Assembly: GCA_003155565.1 (NCBI GenBank)
Contig: PMDM01000232.1
Coordinates: 10,154-15,956, forward strand
Direction: 5' to 3'
Source: Methylococcaceae bacterium
GTDB lineage: Bacteria; Pseudomonadota; Gammaproteobacteria; Methylococcales; Methylomonadaceae
Length of the DNA: 5,803 nucleotides
Shown here: positions 1-5,626 of the stretch, piece after piece
Layout of the letters: the number at the start of each line of letters is the position of its first letter
How positions within the stretch are numbered: position 1 is the first letter of the stretch
Translations under genes and position numbers: made by a program
Notes under the pieces: model-generated
What the model was told of the DNA's origin: nothing
Databases searched by the model: none
The model's input: only the letters and a program-made list of their open reading frames with translations

Positions 1-75
1 CTAAAAAAATCAGTTGAGGTGTGCTGTAGATCGTTCGTGCTGAGCTAGTCGAAGCATAAACGGACTACAGCACAC
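1..75 (-). terminator. Possible terminator of the cyd operon
   Basis: Read leftwards from cydX, the transcript meets the 11-bp stem of hairpin 1 and, nine bases later, a run of seven U (complement of 3-9). The distance from stem to U-run is longer than in a standard intrinsic terminator. Alternatively the U-run forms one arm of the outer 16-bp repeat. The role is inferred from position; the structure itself is plain. Confidence 0.25.
19..75. repeat. Hairpin 1 of the nested element, with REP-like core
   Basis: The arms GTGTGCTGTAG (19-29) and CTACAGCACAC (65-75) pair perfectly over 11 bp. After two mismatches the pairing continues for four more bases (CGTT/AACG). The loop region contains REP-like core copy 1 at 33-54, on the plus strand reading GTTCG...TCGAAG. 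Confidence 0.75.
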
Positions 76-89
76 TACCCAGGTGAGCT

Positions 90-140
90 TTCCAAATCCC
101 GATCATCCTTCGACAGGCTCAGGGCGAACGGGATTTGGAA
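90..140. repeat. Hairpin 2 of the nested element, with REP-like core
   Basis: The arms at 90-101 and 129-140 (TTCCAAATCCCG and its complement) pair perfectly over 12 bp. They enclose REP-like core copy 2 at 108-129 (CTTCGACAGGCTCAG...CGAAC), inverted relative to copy 1. The arm sequences of the two hairpins are unrelated; only the cores are shared. Confidence 0.75.
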
Positions 141-174
141 GAGGGCCAACTGATTTTTTTAGGATAAAGCACCT

Positions 175-273
175 TCAACTATCAGGGTCGTCGTTAATTT
201 CCAGCCATAAGGCGTTAATGATAGCCATTGCACAGGCCAAGCCAACCCCTAAAATCCACGCGAAATACCACAT
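175..273 (-). CDS. cydX: Cytochrome bd-I oxidase small subunit CydX
   Basis: This small gene encodes 32 residues beginning MWYFAWILG, which matches the conserved N-terminus of E. coli CydX (37 residues, from memory). CydX is a single-helix membrane protein that binds CydA and is needed for stable haem insertion and full activity of cytochrome bd. The hydrophobic helix spans roughly residues 4-23 and is followed by a short acidic tail ending DDPDS. It is the last gene of the cydPABX operon, 12 nt after the cydB stop. Its ribosome binding site AAAGGAG overlaps the cydB stop codon, suggesting translational coupling. The N-terminal match and gene position make the call nearly certain despite the tiny size. 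Confidence 0.95.
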   Translation of the reverse strand: MWYFAWILGVGLACAMAIINALWLEINDDPDS

Positions 274-280
274 GCTATTG

Positions 281-287
281 CTCCTTT
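281..287 (-). promoter_or_regulatory. Ribosome binding site of cydX
   Basis: AAAGGAG on the minus strand lies seven bases before the cydX ATG and shares two bases with the cydB TAA stop (286-288). It fixes the start of the 32-codon gene and physically couples it to the end of cydB. Confidence 0.85.
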
Positions 288-1425
288 AATACAAAACGTT
301 TCGATTTTTCTGAATATCCTCAACCGTTACCTTGCCGCGCAGGACGCGGTAAACCCAGGCGGTATAGGCCATGACGATAGGCATCATCAGCACGGTAGCA
401 AAAAACAAGAATTGCAGGGTGTAGTGGCTTGCGCTGGAATCCCATACGGTCAGGCTACTCGTCGGGGAGGTGCTGGAAGGCATGATGAACGGGAACATAG
501 AACCTGCTGCCGTCACTATCACGCAAATAACGACCAACCCACTCATTAGAAAAGCCCACCCGGTATAACGTCTGGACGATAGAAATATCACCAACCCAGC
601 ACCTATGGTTGCCAGCAATGGCGATAACCTTAACCAAGGATAGGTGCTGTAGTTGGCTAGCCATAAGCCGTTTTCTTTGCTAACCGTTTTTGATGATAGA
701 TTGGCAATAGTGATGGTATCAATAGCCGAGGTAATACGATAACCGTCCAGGCCGATTGCTACCCAAACCCCGGCAGCGATGAAGCTCACCGTAAAAACCA
801 GACTGCTCCAAAGGATGACGCGACGAGCACGTTCCGCTAACGCCGCCTCGGTACGCCAGTGCAAAAATACCGCACCGTGCAAGCACATCAAGCTCACACC
901 GACAAGAACGCAAAGTAAGGCGAAGGGCTGGAATAAATCCCAGAAACTGCCGCTGTATGTGGAGCGTAAGTCGCTATCAATCTGAAACGGCAACCCCATA
1001 ATTAAATTACCAGCCGCAAGACTTAATACCACAGATGGCACTGCACCACCTACAAACAGCGCCCAATCCCAGGCCGAACGCCAGCGCGGGTTTGCCAGTT
1101 TACTGCGATAATCGAATCCAACTGGACGCAAAAATAAACCGAACAACAGCACCAGCATACCGGTATAAAGACCTGAAAAGAAGGTGGCATAAACCAGCGA
1201 CCAGGCACCGAAGGAAATGCCGCCCAATGTAACCAGCCAGGTTTGGTTGCCTTCCCAGGTCGGGCCGATGGTATTCAGCATCACACGCCGTTCGTCGTCG
1301 GTTTTACCGAGAAAGGGCAGTAACATGCCGATACCCAAGTCGAAGCCATCCATGACGGCAAAACCGCAAACCAGGAAGATCAGTATCGCCCACCATATAA
1401 TTCGCAGTGTTTCAAAATCAAACAT
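286..1425 (-). CDS. cydB: Cytochrome bd ubiquinol oxidase subunit II
   Basis: CydB is the second large membrane subunit of cytochrome bd; it pairs with CydA and helps form the proton path to the active site. The 379 residues equal the E. coli length and align with it from end to end: GFAVMDGFDLG near residues 21-31, RPVGFDYR at 100-107, MFPFIMPSS at 310-318, SLTVWD at 324-329, and a tail ending in KNRNVLY. About eight to nine hydrophobic segments are visible. Residue 58, the acidic residue of the W-D-G-N motif in E. coli (Asp58, proton channel), is Glu here (WEGN). The ATG overlaps the last 8 nt of cydA, and GAGGTG stands about six bases before it, so the two genes are probably translationally coupled. 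The gene looks intact. Confidence 0.97.
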   Translation of the reverse strand: MFDFETLRIIWWAILIFLVCGFAVMDGFDLGIGMLLPFLGKTDDERRVMLNTIGPTWEGNQTWLVTLGGISFGAWSLVYATFFSGLYTGMLVLLFGLFLRPVGFDYRSKLANPRWRSAWDWALFVGGAVPSVVLSLAAGNLIMGLPFQIDSDLRSTYSGSFWDLFQPFALLCVLVGVSLMCLHGAVFLHWRTEAALAERARRVILWSSLVFTVSFIAAGVWVAIGLDGYRITSAIDTITIANLSSKTVSKENGLWLANYSTYPWLRLSPLLATIGAGLVIFLSSRRYTGWAFLMSGLVVICVIVTAAGSMFPFIMPSSTSPTSSLTVWDSSASHYTLQFLFFATVLMMPIVMAYTAWVYRVLRGKVTVEDIQKNRNVLY

Positions 1426-2983
1426 GATTCACCTCGTCCTGTTCAAAATGGTAGCGTCCGGTATGCAAGCTACTTGGGCCCATGCGTACATACTTAATCA
1501 TCAAAAATAACTCGATAACAAGCAATACGGTATAGAACACGAAAAATCCTGCCAGGCTTAAATATAATTGCCCAACATCAACGCTGGATACACTCAAGTG
1601 CGTCGGTAATATCCCGGCGATTGTCCAGGGTTGGCGGCCATATTCAGCAACTACCCAGCCGAGTTCGCTGGCAATCCAGGGTAATGGAATGCCATAGAAC
1701 GCAAGACGCAACAGCCAGCGTTGTTTATGGGCCGTGCGTTTGGTGTTGTAGTAGAAAGACGCGGCGAAAATGAACAGCATCATGAAGCCGCATAATACCA
1801 TGCCACGGAACGTCCAGAATATCGGGGCAACTTTGGGTATCGAATGTCGGGTAGCTTCCTCGATTTGTGCAGGCGTGGCATCGACAACCTTGTCCGTATA
1901 ACGTTTCAACAGCAAACCGTAGCCGAGATCGTCCTTGTGCGCTTCAAAAGCTGATTTTGCTTTGGAATCCTGATTATCCTGTCGCAATTTTTGCAGGTAA
2001 GCATAAGCGATCATGCCGCTTTTAATGCGTTCGCGATTATTTTCAAGTATGCTTTTGATGCCGCCAACTTTCTCGTCTATCGAACGGGTAGCAATCAAGC
2101 CCATTACCCACGGGATTTTAATGGCATAATCGGTGGTCATGGTCTCCTCGTTGGGAAATCCGAACAGCGTGAACGAAGCGGGCGATTCTTCGGTTTCCCA
2201 TTCCGCTTCAATAGTGGCGAGCTTGGCTTTTTGTACTTCACCCAGGGTATATCCGCTTTCATCGCCCAGGACAATGACCGATAGCACCGATGCCAAGCCA
2301 AAGCCTGACGCAATTCTGAAAGACCGCCTGGCAAAAGCGACATCCCTGTTTTTTAATAGGTAAAAAGCACTGATGCCAAGCACGAACATCGAGCCAGTGA
2401 CATAGCCCGCCGCCACCGTATGCACAAACTTGACCTGTGCTATCGGGTTAAAAAACAGGTCTGCAATACTGGTCAGTTCCATACGCATGGTGTCGTAATT
2501 GAATTCGGCACCGACAGGATATTGCATCCAACCATTTGCAATCAGTATCCACAGCGCCGACAAACTCGTGCCTAAAGCCAACAGCCAGGTAACGACCAAA
2601 TGCTGGACTTTGCTGAGGCGTTCCCAACCGAAGAAAAACAAGCCGACAAAGGTTGATTCCAGAAAGAATGCCATCATGCCTTCAATCGCAAGCAGTGGGC
2701 CGAAAACATCGCCAACATAGTGGGAATAATAAGCCCAGTTGGTGCCAAACTGAAATTCCAGGGTGATGCCGGTCGTTATGCCCATGGCGAAATTGATGCC
2801 GAACAACTTGCCCCAGAACTTCGTCATGTCTTTGTAGATCAGCTTGCTGGACATGATGTACACCGATTCCATAATGGCCAGTAAGAAAGACAAGCCCAGC
2901 GTCAGCGGCACAAACAGAAAATGGTACAGCGCCGTCAGCGCAAACTGGAGCCTCGAAAGCTCCACAACTTCATTAATAATCAT
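1418..2983 (-). CDS. cydA: Cytochrome bd ubiquinol oxidase subunit I
   Basis: CydA oxidises quinol at the periplasmic face of the inner membrane and carries haems b558, b595 and d, where O2 is reduced. The 521 residues match the long Q-loop type of E. coli. Key residues are in place, all offset by +2 from E. coli numbering: His21 (haem b595 region), Glu101 and Glu109, His188 and Met395 (haem b558 ligands), Arg393, and Lys254 and Glu259 in the quinol-binding loop. Glu447 is followed by GRQPW at 449-453. The C-terminus GPSSLHTGRYHFEQ is also E. coli-like. The start MIINEVVELSRLQFALTALYHF aligns with E. coli MLDIVELSRLQFALTAMYHF, supporting this ATG; an AGGAA lies about nine bases upstream. It overlaps cydP by 11 nt and cydB by 8 nt. 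The gene looks intact and fully functional. Confidence 0.98.
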   Translation of the reverse strand: MIINEVVELSRLQFALTALYHFLFVPLTLGLSFLLAIMESVYIMSSKLIYKDMTKFWGKLFGINFAMGITTGITLEFQFGTNWAYYSHYVGDVFGPLLAIEGMMAFFLESTFVGLFFFGWERLSKVQHLVVTWLLALGTSLSALWILIANGWMQYPVGAEFNYDTMRMELTSIADLFFNPIAQVKFVHTVAAGYVTGSMFVLGISAFYLLKNRDVAFARRSFRIASGFGLASVLSVIVLGDESGYTLGEVQKAKLATIEAEWETEESPASFTLFGFPNEETMTTDYAIKIPWVMGLIATRSIDEKVGGIKSILENNRERIKSGMIAYAYLQKLRQDNQDSKAKSAFEAHKDDLGYGLLLKRYTDKVVDATPAQIEEATRHSIPKVAPIFWTFRGMVLCGFMMLFIFAASFYYNTKRTAHKQRWLLRLAFYGIPLPWIASELGWVVAEYGRQPWTIAGILPTHLSVSSVDVGQLYLSLAGFFVFYTVLLVIELFLMIKYVRMGPSSLHTGRYHFEQDEVNHV

Positions 2984-3218
2984 TTAAGATATTCCTGTGT
3001 TCCTTAGAGATAATGACTTGATCTTGTGTGCCGAAAATTTTGTCAGCGATAACGGCTTCATCGACCGGTTGCTTATTACCGGCAAAAAACAACCACCACA
3101 ACCCGCCTAATAAAAGAAATTTCACCAGCACCGCGACAGTAATTTCCAAACCAAAGGAGGTTTTACGACCAGTTAGTTTTTTAAAAAACAAAGTTAACAA
3201 TCCGTCATTTGCAGGCAT
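2973..3218 (-). CDS. cydP: Putative cytochrome bd small subunit CydP
   Basis: This gene encodes an 81-residue protein with a short basic N-terminal stretch (KKLTGRKT, 13-20), one strong membrane segment at about 25-46 (EITVAVLVKFLLLGGLWWLF) and a hydrophilic tail of about 35 residues. Size, topology and position directly upstream of cydA match the family I recall as the cytochrome oxidase putative small subunit CydP; its role in the oxidase is assumed from gene context, not known. I chose the ATG at 3218 because GGTGGAG lies four bases before it and MPANDGLLTLFFKKL looks like a genuine family N-terminus. The reading frame is open to an ATG at 3284, but the added 22 residues look non-coding. 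Its stop codon lies inside the start of cydA (11-nt overlap), pointing to coupled translation. Confidence 0.75.
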   Translation of the reverse strand: MPANDGLLTLFFKKLTGRKTSFGLEITVAVLVKFLLLGGLWWLFFAGNKQPVDEAVIADKIFGTQDQVIISKEHRNILNDY

Positions 3219-3222
3219 ACTA

Positions 3223-3229
3223 CTCCACC
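3223..3229 (-). promoter_or_regulatory. Ribosome binding site deciding the cydP start
   Basis: GGTGGAG on the minus strand lies four bases ahead of the ATG at 3218. It supports the 81-residue form of CydP over a longer form starting at 3284. Confidence 0.6.
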
Positions 3230-3267
3230 GTATGAGTTGCCGCATTGAATGGCATGAATGTCCAGAA

Positions 3268-3296
3268 ATAATATCGCGTGCCAAAAATCTAATCTA
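3268..3296 (-). promoter_or_regulatory. Weak candidate sigma-70 promoter for the cyd operon
   Basis: A -10-like TATTAT (3273 to 3268 on the minus strand) is preceded at 17 bp by TAGATT (3296 to 3291), a poor -35 match. It sits in the short gap between the DUF2789 remnant and cydP, where an operon promoter would be expected. I see no FNR-type TTGAT-N4-ATCAA site nearby. The evidence is weak. Confidence 0.2.
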
Positions 3297-3342
3297 TCCA
3301 CGAGTATTTTTCTCTCAACAAACAATCTAATTCATCCACGAG
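3286..3342. repeat. Imperfect direct repeat, 38-bp period, at the 3' end of the DUF2789 remnant
   Basis: AATCTAATCTATCCACGAG (3286-3304) and AATCTAATTCATCCACGAG (3324-3342) match at 17 of 19 positions and start 38 bp apart. The upstream copy in gene sense (3342-3324) encodes LVDELD. The second copy would encode LVDRLD, but it lies out of frame because 38 is not a multiple of three. It looks like a small tandem duplication that rewrote the C-terminus to ...YSWID. Confidence 0.7.
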
Positions 3343-3485
3343 CGCACACCAATCCGAATCCTCTTCTATCACTTCGGCCAGAAACATAGCCTGAGCTGCT
3401 CAATAAAAGCACGAATTTGCTCCTCGTCACTTGCTAAACCTAATTGAGAAAATAACGTTTGCAGAGTGTGTATTGAAGTATCCAT
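3289..3485 (-). pseudogene. Broken DUF2789-family gene
   Basis: The start is convincing: ATG at 3485 with GGAG six bases upstream. The N-terminal half reads MDTSIHTLQTLFSQLGL ... FIEQLR, the typical opening of DUF2789 proteins (function unknown, about 75-80 residues). The frame then ends early at 3369 after 38 codons. In the next frame, from 3387, the expected C-terminal half appears: MFLAEVIEEDSDWCALVDELD. The conserved middle piece, which I recall as ending in a P-F-W-T-P-like motif, is absent, about 18 codons. An internal deletion whose length is not a multiple of three therefore removed the middle and shifted the frame. The far 3' end also carries a partial tandem duplication. The product is presumably non-functional. 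Co-directional with cydP, with which it might be co-transcribed. Confidence 0.8.
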
Positions 3486-3503
3486 TTTAATCTCCAGAAA
3501 TGT

Positions 3504-3626
3504 TTAAAGATTTTCTATGATGGATGCGGTACCAGCATCGACACTTTCATTCAAACGATCTTGTGCTATCAACCTTTCTTCTTTCAACAGTGACTTAAAG
3601 GATTTTAAGAAGACATTGTTTTTATT
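3504..3626 (-). other. Start-less open segment, possible gene remnant
   Basis: A minus-strand frame runs open for about 40 codons to a TAA at 3504, including LLKEERLIAQDRLNESVDAG. It is rich in charged residues and looks faintly coding, but has no ATG and no plausible ribosome binding site, and its upstream part overlaps the peroxidase remnant in another frame. I do not recognise it. It could be the tail of a lost gene or chance. The same stretch contains a short AT-rich palindrome (CTTAAA-ATCC-TTTAAG) without a U-run, so no convincing terminator separates the peroxidase remnant from the genes downstream. Confidence 0.2.
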
Positions 3627-3628
3627 GA

Positions 3629-3991
3629 TTATTCCGTCTGTACCCGTAGACTGGTTAATGCTTGCATAAATTCCACCAAATCAGCTTTTTCTTGTTGCGT
3701 AAGATGTAGGGAAAAAATTTTGGTATCGATAAAACGGTTTTTGTCTCCGCCTTTATTATAATGTTCAATGACTTCTTCCAGTGTTTTCATGCTGCCATCG
3801 TGCATATACGGTGCGGTTAAAGCTATATTCCTCAAAGTCGGTGCCTTGAATTTGCCAATGTCGGCAGGGTCTTTGGTGACATTAAAACGTCCCAGTTCAG
3901 AACGCTGAATAGCTGTTAAAGGGTAATCATCCGGATTTTTGCCTTGGTTAACAAAGGCAATCAAGATGAATGTAATAGTATGGTGGCACAT
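3629..3991 (-). pseudogene. C-terminal remnant of a di-heme cytochrome c peroxidase (MauG/CcpA type)
   Basis: About 100 residues match the end of the di-haem cytochrome c peroxidase family: GRFNVTKDPADIGKFKAPTLRN, then TAPYMHDGS (with the Met that serves as distal haem ligand in many members), TLEEVIEHYNKGG, and LTQQEKADLVEFMQALTS. Intact members have roughly 300 or more residues with two C-x-x-C-H haem sites and a signal peptide; here only about 120 codons remain and there is no C-x-x-C-H. Around the nominal start the frame reads NLMCHHTITF...FVNQG after an in-frame TGA at 4009-4007. NLMCH could be a decayed second haem site with its first Cys lost. The ATG at 3991 has no clear ribosome binding site. 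The gene lies directly downstream of a sigma-54 promoter, suggesting it was once the regulated target. The reading frame downstream is intact, so decay may be recent. Confidence 0.8.
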
Positions 3992-4020
3992 CAGATTGTG
4001 TGACTGTCAAATGAACTAAA

Positions 4021-4036
4021 GCTAGTATCGTGCCAA
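4021..4036 (-). promoter_or_regulatory. Sigma-54 (-24/-12) promoter reading left
   Basis: The minus strand reads TTGGCACGATACTAGC. The -24 element TTGGCACGA fits the consensus fully. The -12 element TAGC has one change from TTGC, and the key GG and GC pairs are separated by exactly 10 bases. The predicted transcription start is near 4009, just ahead of the truncated peroxidase. The promoter diverges from a sigma-54 activator gene whose start lies about 125 bp away, the usual arrangement for an activator and its target. An AT-rich stretch (about 4041-4110) lies between promoter and upstream inverted repeat and could help DNA looping. Confidence 0.65.
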
Positions 4037-4094
4037 GATAATAAATAAATTTATCTATCTGTTTTTTAATGCTTTAATTTTTTATTAAAACTTA

Positions 4095-4124
4095 TTATGA
4101 TTTTAATTGTGTTTCATGTATAGT
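4095..4124 (+). promoter_or_regulatory. Weak candidate sigma-70 promoter of the activator gene
   Basis: TATAGT at 4119-4124 is a fair -10 box, with a poor TTATGA (4095-4100) 18 bp upstream as -35. The -10 box lies inside the spacer of the inverted repeat, so a protein bound there would block or modulate this promoter. Tentative. Confidence 0.25.
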
Positions 4125-4136
4125 TTCTTATGAAAC
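4111..4136. promoter_or_regulatory. Inverted-repeat operator, probable enhancer site for the adjacent activator
   Basis: GTTTCAT (4111-4117) and ATGAAAC (4130-4136) are perfect reverse complements with a 12-base spacer. The centre is about 114 bp upstream of the predicted sigma-54 start near 4009, within the usual range for enhancer sites of AAA+ activators. It also lies about 38 bp before the activator's own ATG, so it could mediate autoregulation. A third half-site, ATGAAAC at 4162-4168, includes the start codon itself, 32 bp from the second half-site. Binding by the neighbouring regulator is inference. Confidence 0.5.
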
Positions 4137-4161
4137 GTATTTATGATTTATTTGAGCGTTT

Positions 4162-5523
4162 ATGAAACAAAAAAATCAATCAGCAGCATTTGTCATTGAC
4201 CATTCCGCATGGTTAGCACAATTCGATTGTGCAACGCTGTTATCGAAAATGCTCGGCCTTTGTGAGCCGACAGCCATCTATATCGTTGATAAAAATCAAC
4301 AGGTGTTGTACTGGAGCTTGGGTATGGAAAAGTTAACAGGCTTACGGCACGAAGATGTTGTTGGCAAAGTATGTTTAGATGAATACGCTATTGTTGAAGT
4401 TGACGACAACAATGAGCAATTCGTAAAACTATCTCAGGCCAATGGCGGAAAAATCGAGCTAAAAAAAATGATTCAGATTTTAGCTGATAGCGTGGGGTCG
4501 TTTGCTGGAGGCATAGGGTCACTGGCTGAGCGTTCAGAAGTAGTAGCTAATGTCTTTTTGCCCAAAGCGTTGGCGACATCAAGACAAAATTTCCACGGAA
4601 TATTAAGCCGCTCGCCGATAATGCGCAATGTTTTTCAGATCATCCAAAATGCCGCAGAAACAGAAGCTACCGTGCTAGTCAGAGGTGAGAGTGGTTCTGG
4701 CAAGGAGTTAGTCGCCAAAGCAATTCATGCCTTAAGTGCGCGTAGCAACGCGCCTTTCCTGGCTGTTAATTGTGCGGCCCTTTCCAGTAATCTTTTAGAA
4801 AGCGAATTATTTGGTCATGTACGCGGTGCTTTTACAGGCGCGGTAAAAGATCATAGCGGATTATTCCAACGTGCCAATGGCGGAACACTGTTTTTGGATG
4901 AGGTTGCAGAATTACCTTTAGAATTACAGGCTAAATTGCTTAGGGTTTTGCAAGAAAGAAACTATATCCCGGTAGGAGGAAACCGCACCATTGATGTGGA
5001 TGTTCGCATTGTGGCGGCAACCCATCGCTCATTAAGGGAAGAAGTAAAGAACGGACAATTCCGTGAAGATCTGATGTATCGGTTACGCGTTGTTCCTATT
5101 TTTCTGCCACCACTCCGGGAGCGTAGGGAAGATATAAGTCTGCTGATTTGGCATTTCATTACCCGGCACAATGATGGGCGCGTCCGAATCATAGAAAAAA
5201 TTGATCCTCAAGCCATGCGTGTATTGCTGGATTATTCATGGCCCGGCAATGTAAGGGAACTCCATAACGTCGTGGAATACGCATTTGCTGTGGGTAGAGG
5301 GGCGACTTTGCGCTTGTCTGAATTACCCCCAGAATTCAGGGAGCCTCGTGTCGCTGAAGTGCTGAAACAACCTCAACATGCCCCGTCACTTAATCCAGAG
5401 GATGAAGTTTCAGCCATCCGTCAGGCCTTAGGGCAAAGTCATGGACGGGCAGGTATGGCGGCTAGCCTGCTGGGAATGAGTCGGGTCACTTTTTGGCGAA
5501 AGCGCAAACTCTATGGACTTTGA
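4162..5523 (+). CDS. Sigma-54-dependent transcriptional activator (PAS, AAA+, Fis-type HTH)
   Basis: The 453-residue protein is a bacterial enhancer-binding protein that uses ATP to open sigma-54 promoters. A PAS-like sensor covers about residues 30-120 ([18 protein letters not shown]...EKLTGL...GK, ending near [10 protein letters not shown]). The AAA+ domain covers about 145-392: Walker A GESGSGKE (175-182), the sigma-54 contact loop GAFTGA (222-227), Walker B GGTLFLDE (240-247), arginine fingers Arg301 and Arg307 in REDLMYRL, and sensor [10 protein letters not shown] (360-367). A Fis-type helix-turn-helix fills 415-453 ([17 protein letters not shown]) and ends the protein. All catalytic motifs look intact. 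There is no receiver domain, so it probably senses a ligand or redox state through the PAS domain; the signal is unknown. The ATG has only a weak GAG upstream. It diverges from the sigma-54 promoter of the peroxidase remnant, its likely target. Confidence 0.93.
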   Translation: MKQKNQSAAFVIDHSAWLAQFDCATLLSKMLGLCEPTAIYIVDKNQQVLYWSLGMEKLTGLRHEDVVGKVCLDEYAIVEVDDNNEQFVKLSQANGGKIELKKMIQILADSVGSFAGGIGSLAERSEVVANVFLPKALATSRQNFHGILSRSPIMRNVFQIIQNAAETEATVLVRGESGSGKELVAKAIHALSARSNAPFLAVNCAALSSNLLESELFGHVRGAFTGAVKDHSGLFQRANGGTLFLDEVAELPLELQAKLLRVLQERNYIPVGGNRTIDVDVRIVAATHRSLREEVKNGQFREDLMYRLRVVPIFLPPLRERREDISLLIWHFITRHNDGRVRIIEKIDPQAMRVLLDYSWPGNVRELHNVVEYAFAVGRGATLRLSELPPEFREPRVAEVLKQPQHAPSLNPEDEVSAIRQALGQSHGRAGMAASLLGMSRVTFWRKRKLYGL

Positions 5524-5543
5524 TCTGCTGTGAGTTATTAATT

Positions 5544-5601
5544 CCGTTCGCCTTGAGCTTGTCGAAAGGCCAGGGGGTTTCGACAGGCTCAGCCCGAATG
5601 G
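5544..5601. repeat. REP-like inverted pair (REPIN-type) between convergent genes
   Basis: Two copies of the REP-like core face each other at 5544-5567 and 5578-5601, matching at 19 of 24 positions as reverse complements, with several of the differences allowing G-U pairs in RNA. The 10-base loop is G-rich (GGCCAGGGGG). The cores are the same family as those at 33-54 and 108-129. It starts 20 bp after the activator stop and ends 25 bp before the permease stop, a typical place for REP elements. It may act as a two-way transcription barrier or mRNA stabiliser, though no U-run follows directly. Confidence 0.75.
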
Positions 5602-5626
5602 TTTCAAAAATAACAAAAGATGAAGG

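Larger units (their letters stand above)
1..162. repeat. Nested palindromic repeat element with 16-bp terminal inverted repeats
   Basis: Positions 1-16 (CTAAAAAAATCAGTTG) and 147-162 (CAACTGATTTTTTTAG) are perfect reverse complements. Between them lie two separate hairpins (19-75 and 90-140), and each encloses a copy of the same 22-bp core in opposite orientation (33-54 and 108-129, 18 of 22 identical). The core resembles the REP-like repeats scattered between genes in many proteobacteria (the CTTCGACAGGCTCAG type). The element sits just downstream of the last gene of the leftward cyd operon, a usual place for such repeats. It begins at the window edge, so the outer repeat could extend further left. 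No transposase is present; whether it is a mobile MITE or a REP doublet cannot be settled here. Confidence 0.75.

Noticed and set aside
1..162. CRISPR array
   Set aside because: The repeats are inverted hairpins with REP-like cores, not evenly spaced direct repeats with unique spacers, and no cas gene is present.
83..289. Plus-strand open frame of 68 codons
   Set aside because: It runs through the repeat element and antisense to cydX; the peptide is a translation of repeat sequence.
1991..2363. Plus-strand open frames of 76-97 codons opposite cydA
   Set aside because: They lie antisense to a fully conserved cydA, match no family I know, and are explained by the codon pattern of the real gene.
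3268..3283. TGGCACG on the minus strand just upstream of cydP, like a sigma-54 -24 box
   Set aside because: The position where the GC of the -12 box should fall reads TA, so the second half of the promoter is missing.
3219..3284. Longer form of CydP starting at the ATG at 3284
   Set aside because: The extra 22 residues look non-coding, while the ATG at 3218 has a well-placed GGTGGAG and a family-like N-terminus.
3028..3330. Plus-strand open frame of 100 codons opposite cydP
   Set aside because: It is antisense to cydP and its upstream region, has no recognisable motif and lacks a ribosome binding site.
5428..5616. Minus-strand open frame of 62 codons over the activator's 3' end
   Set aside because: It mostly translates the REP-like pair (FGLSLSKP pattern) and the antisense of the helix-turn-helix region.
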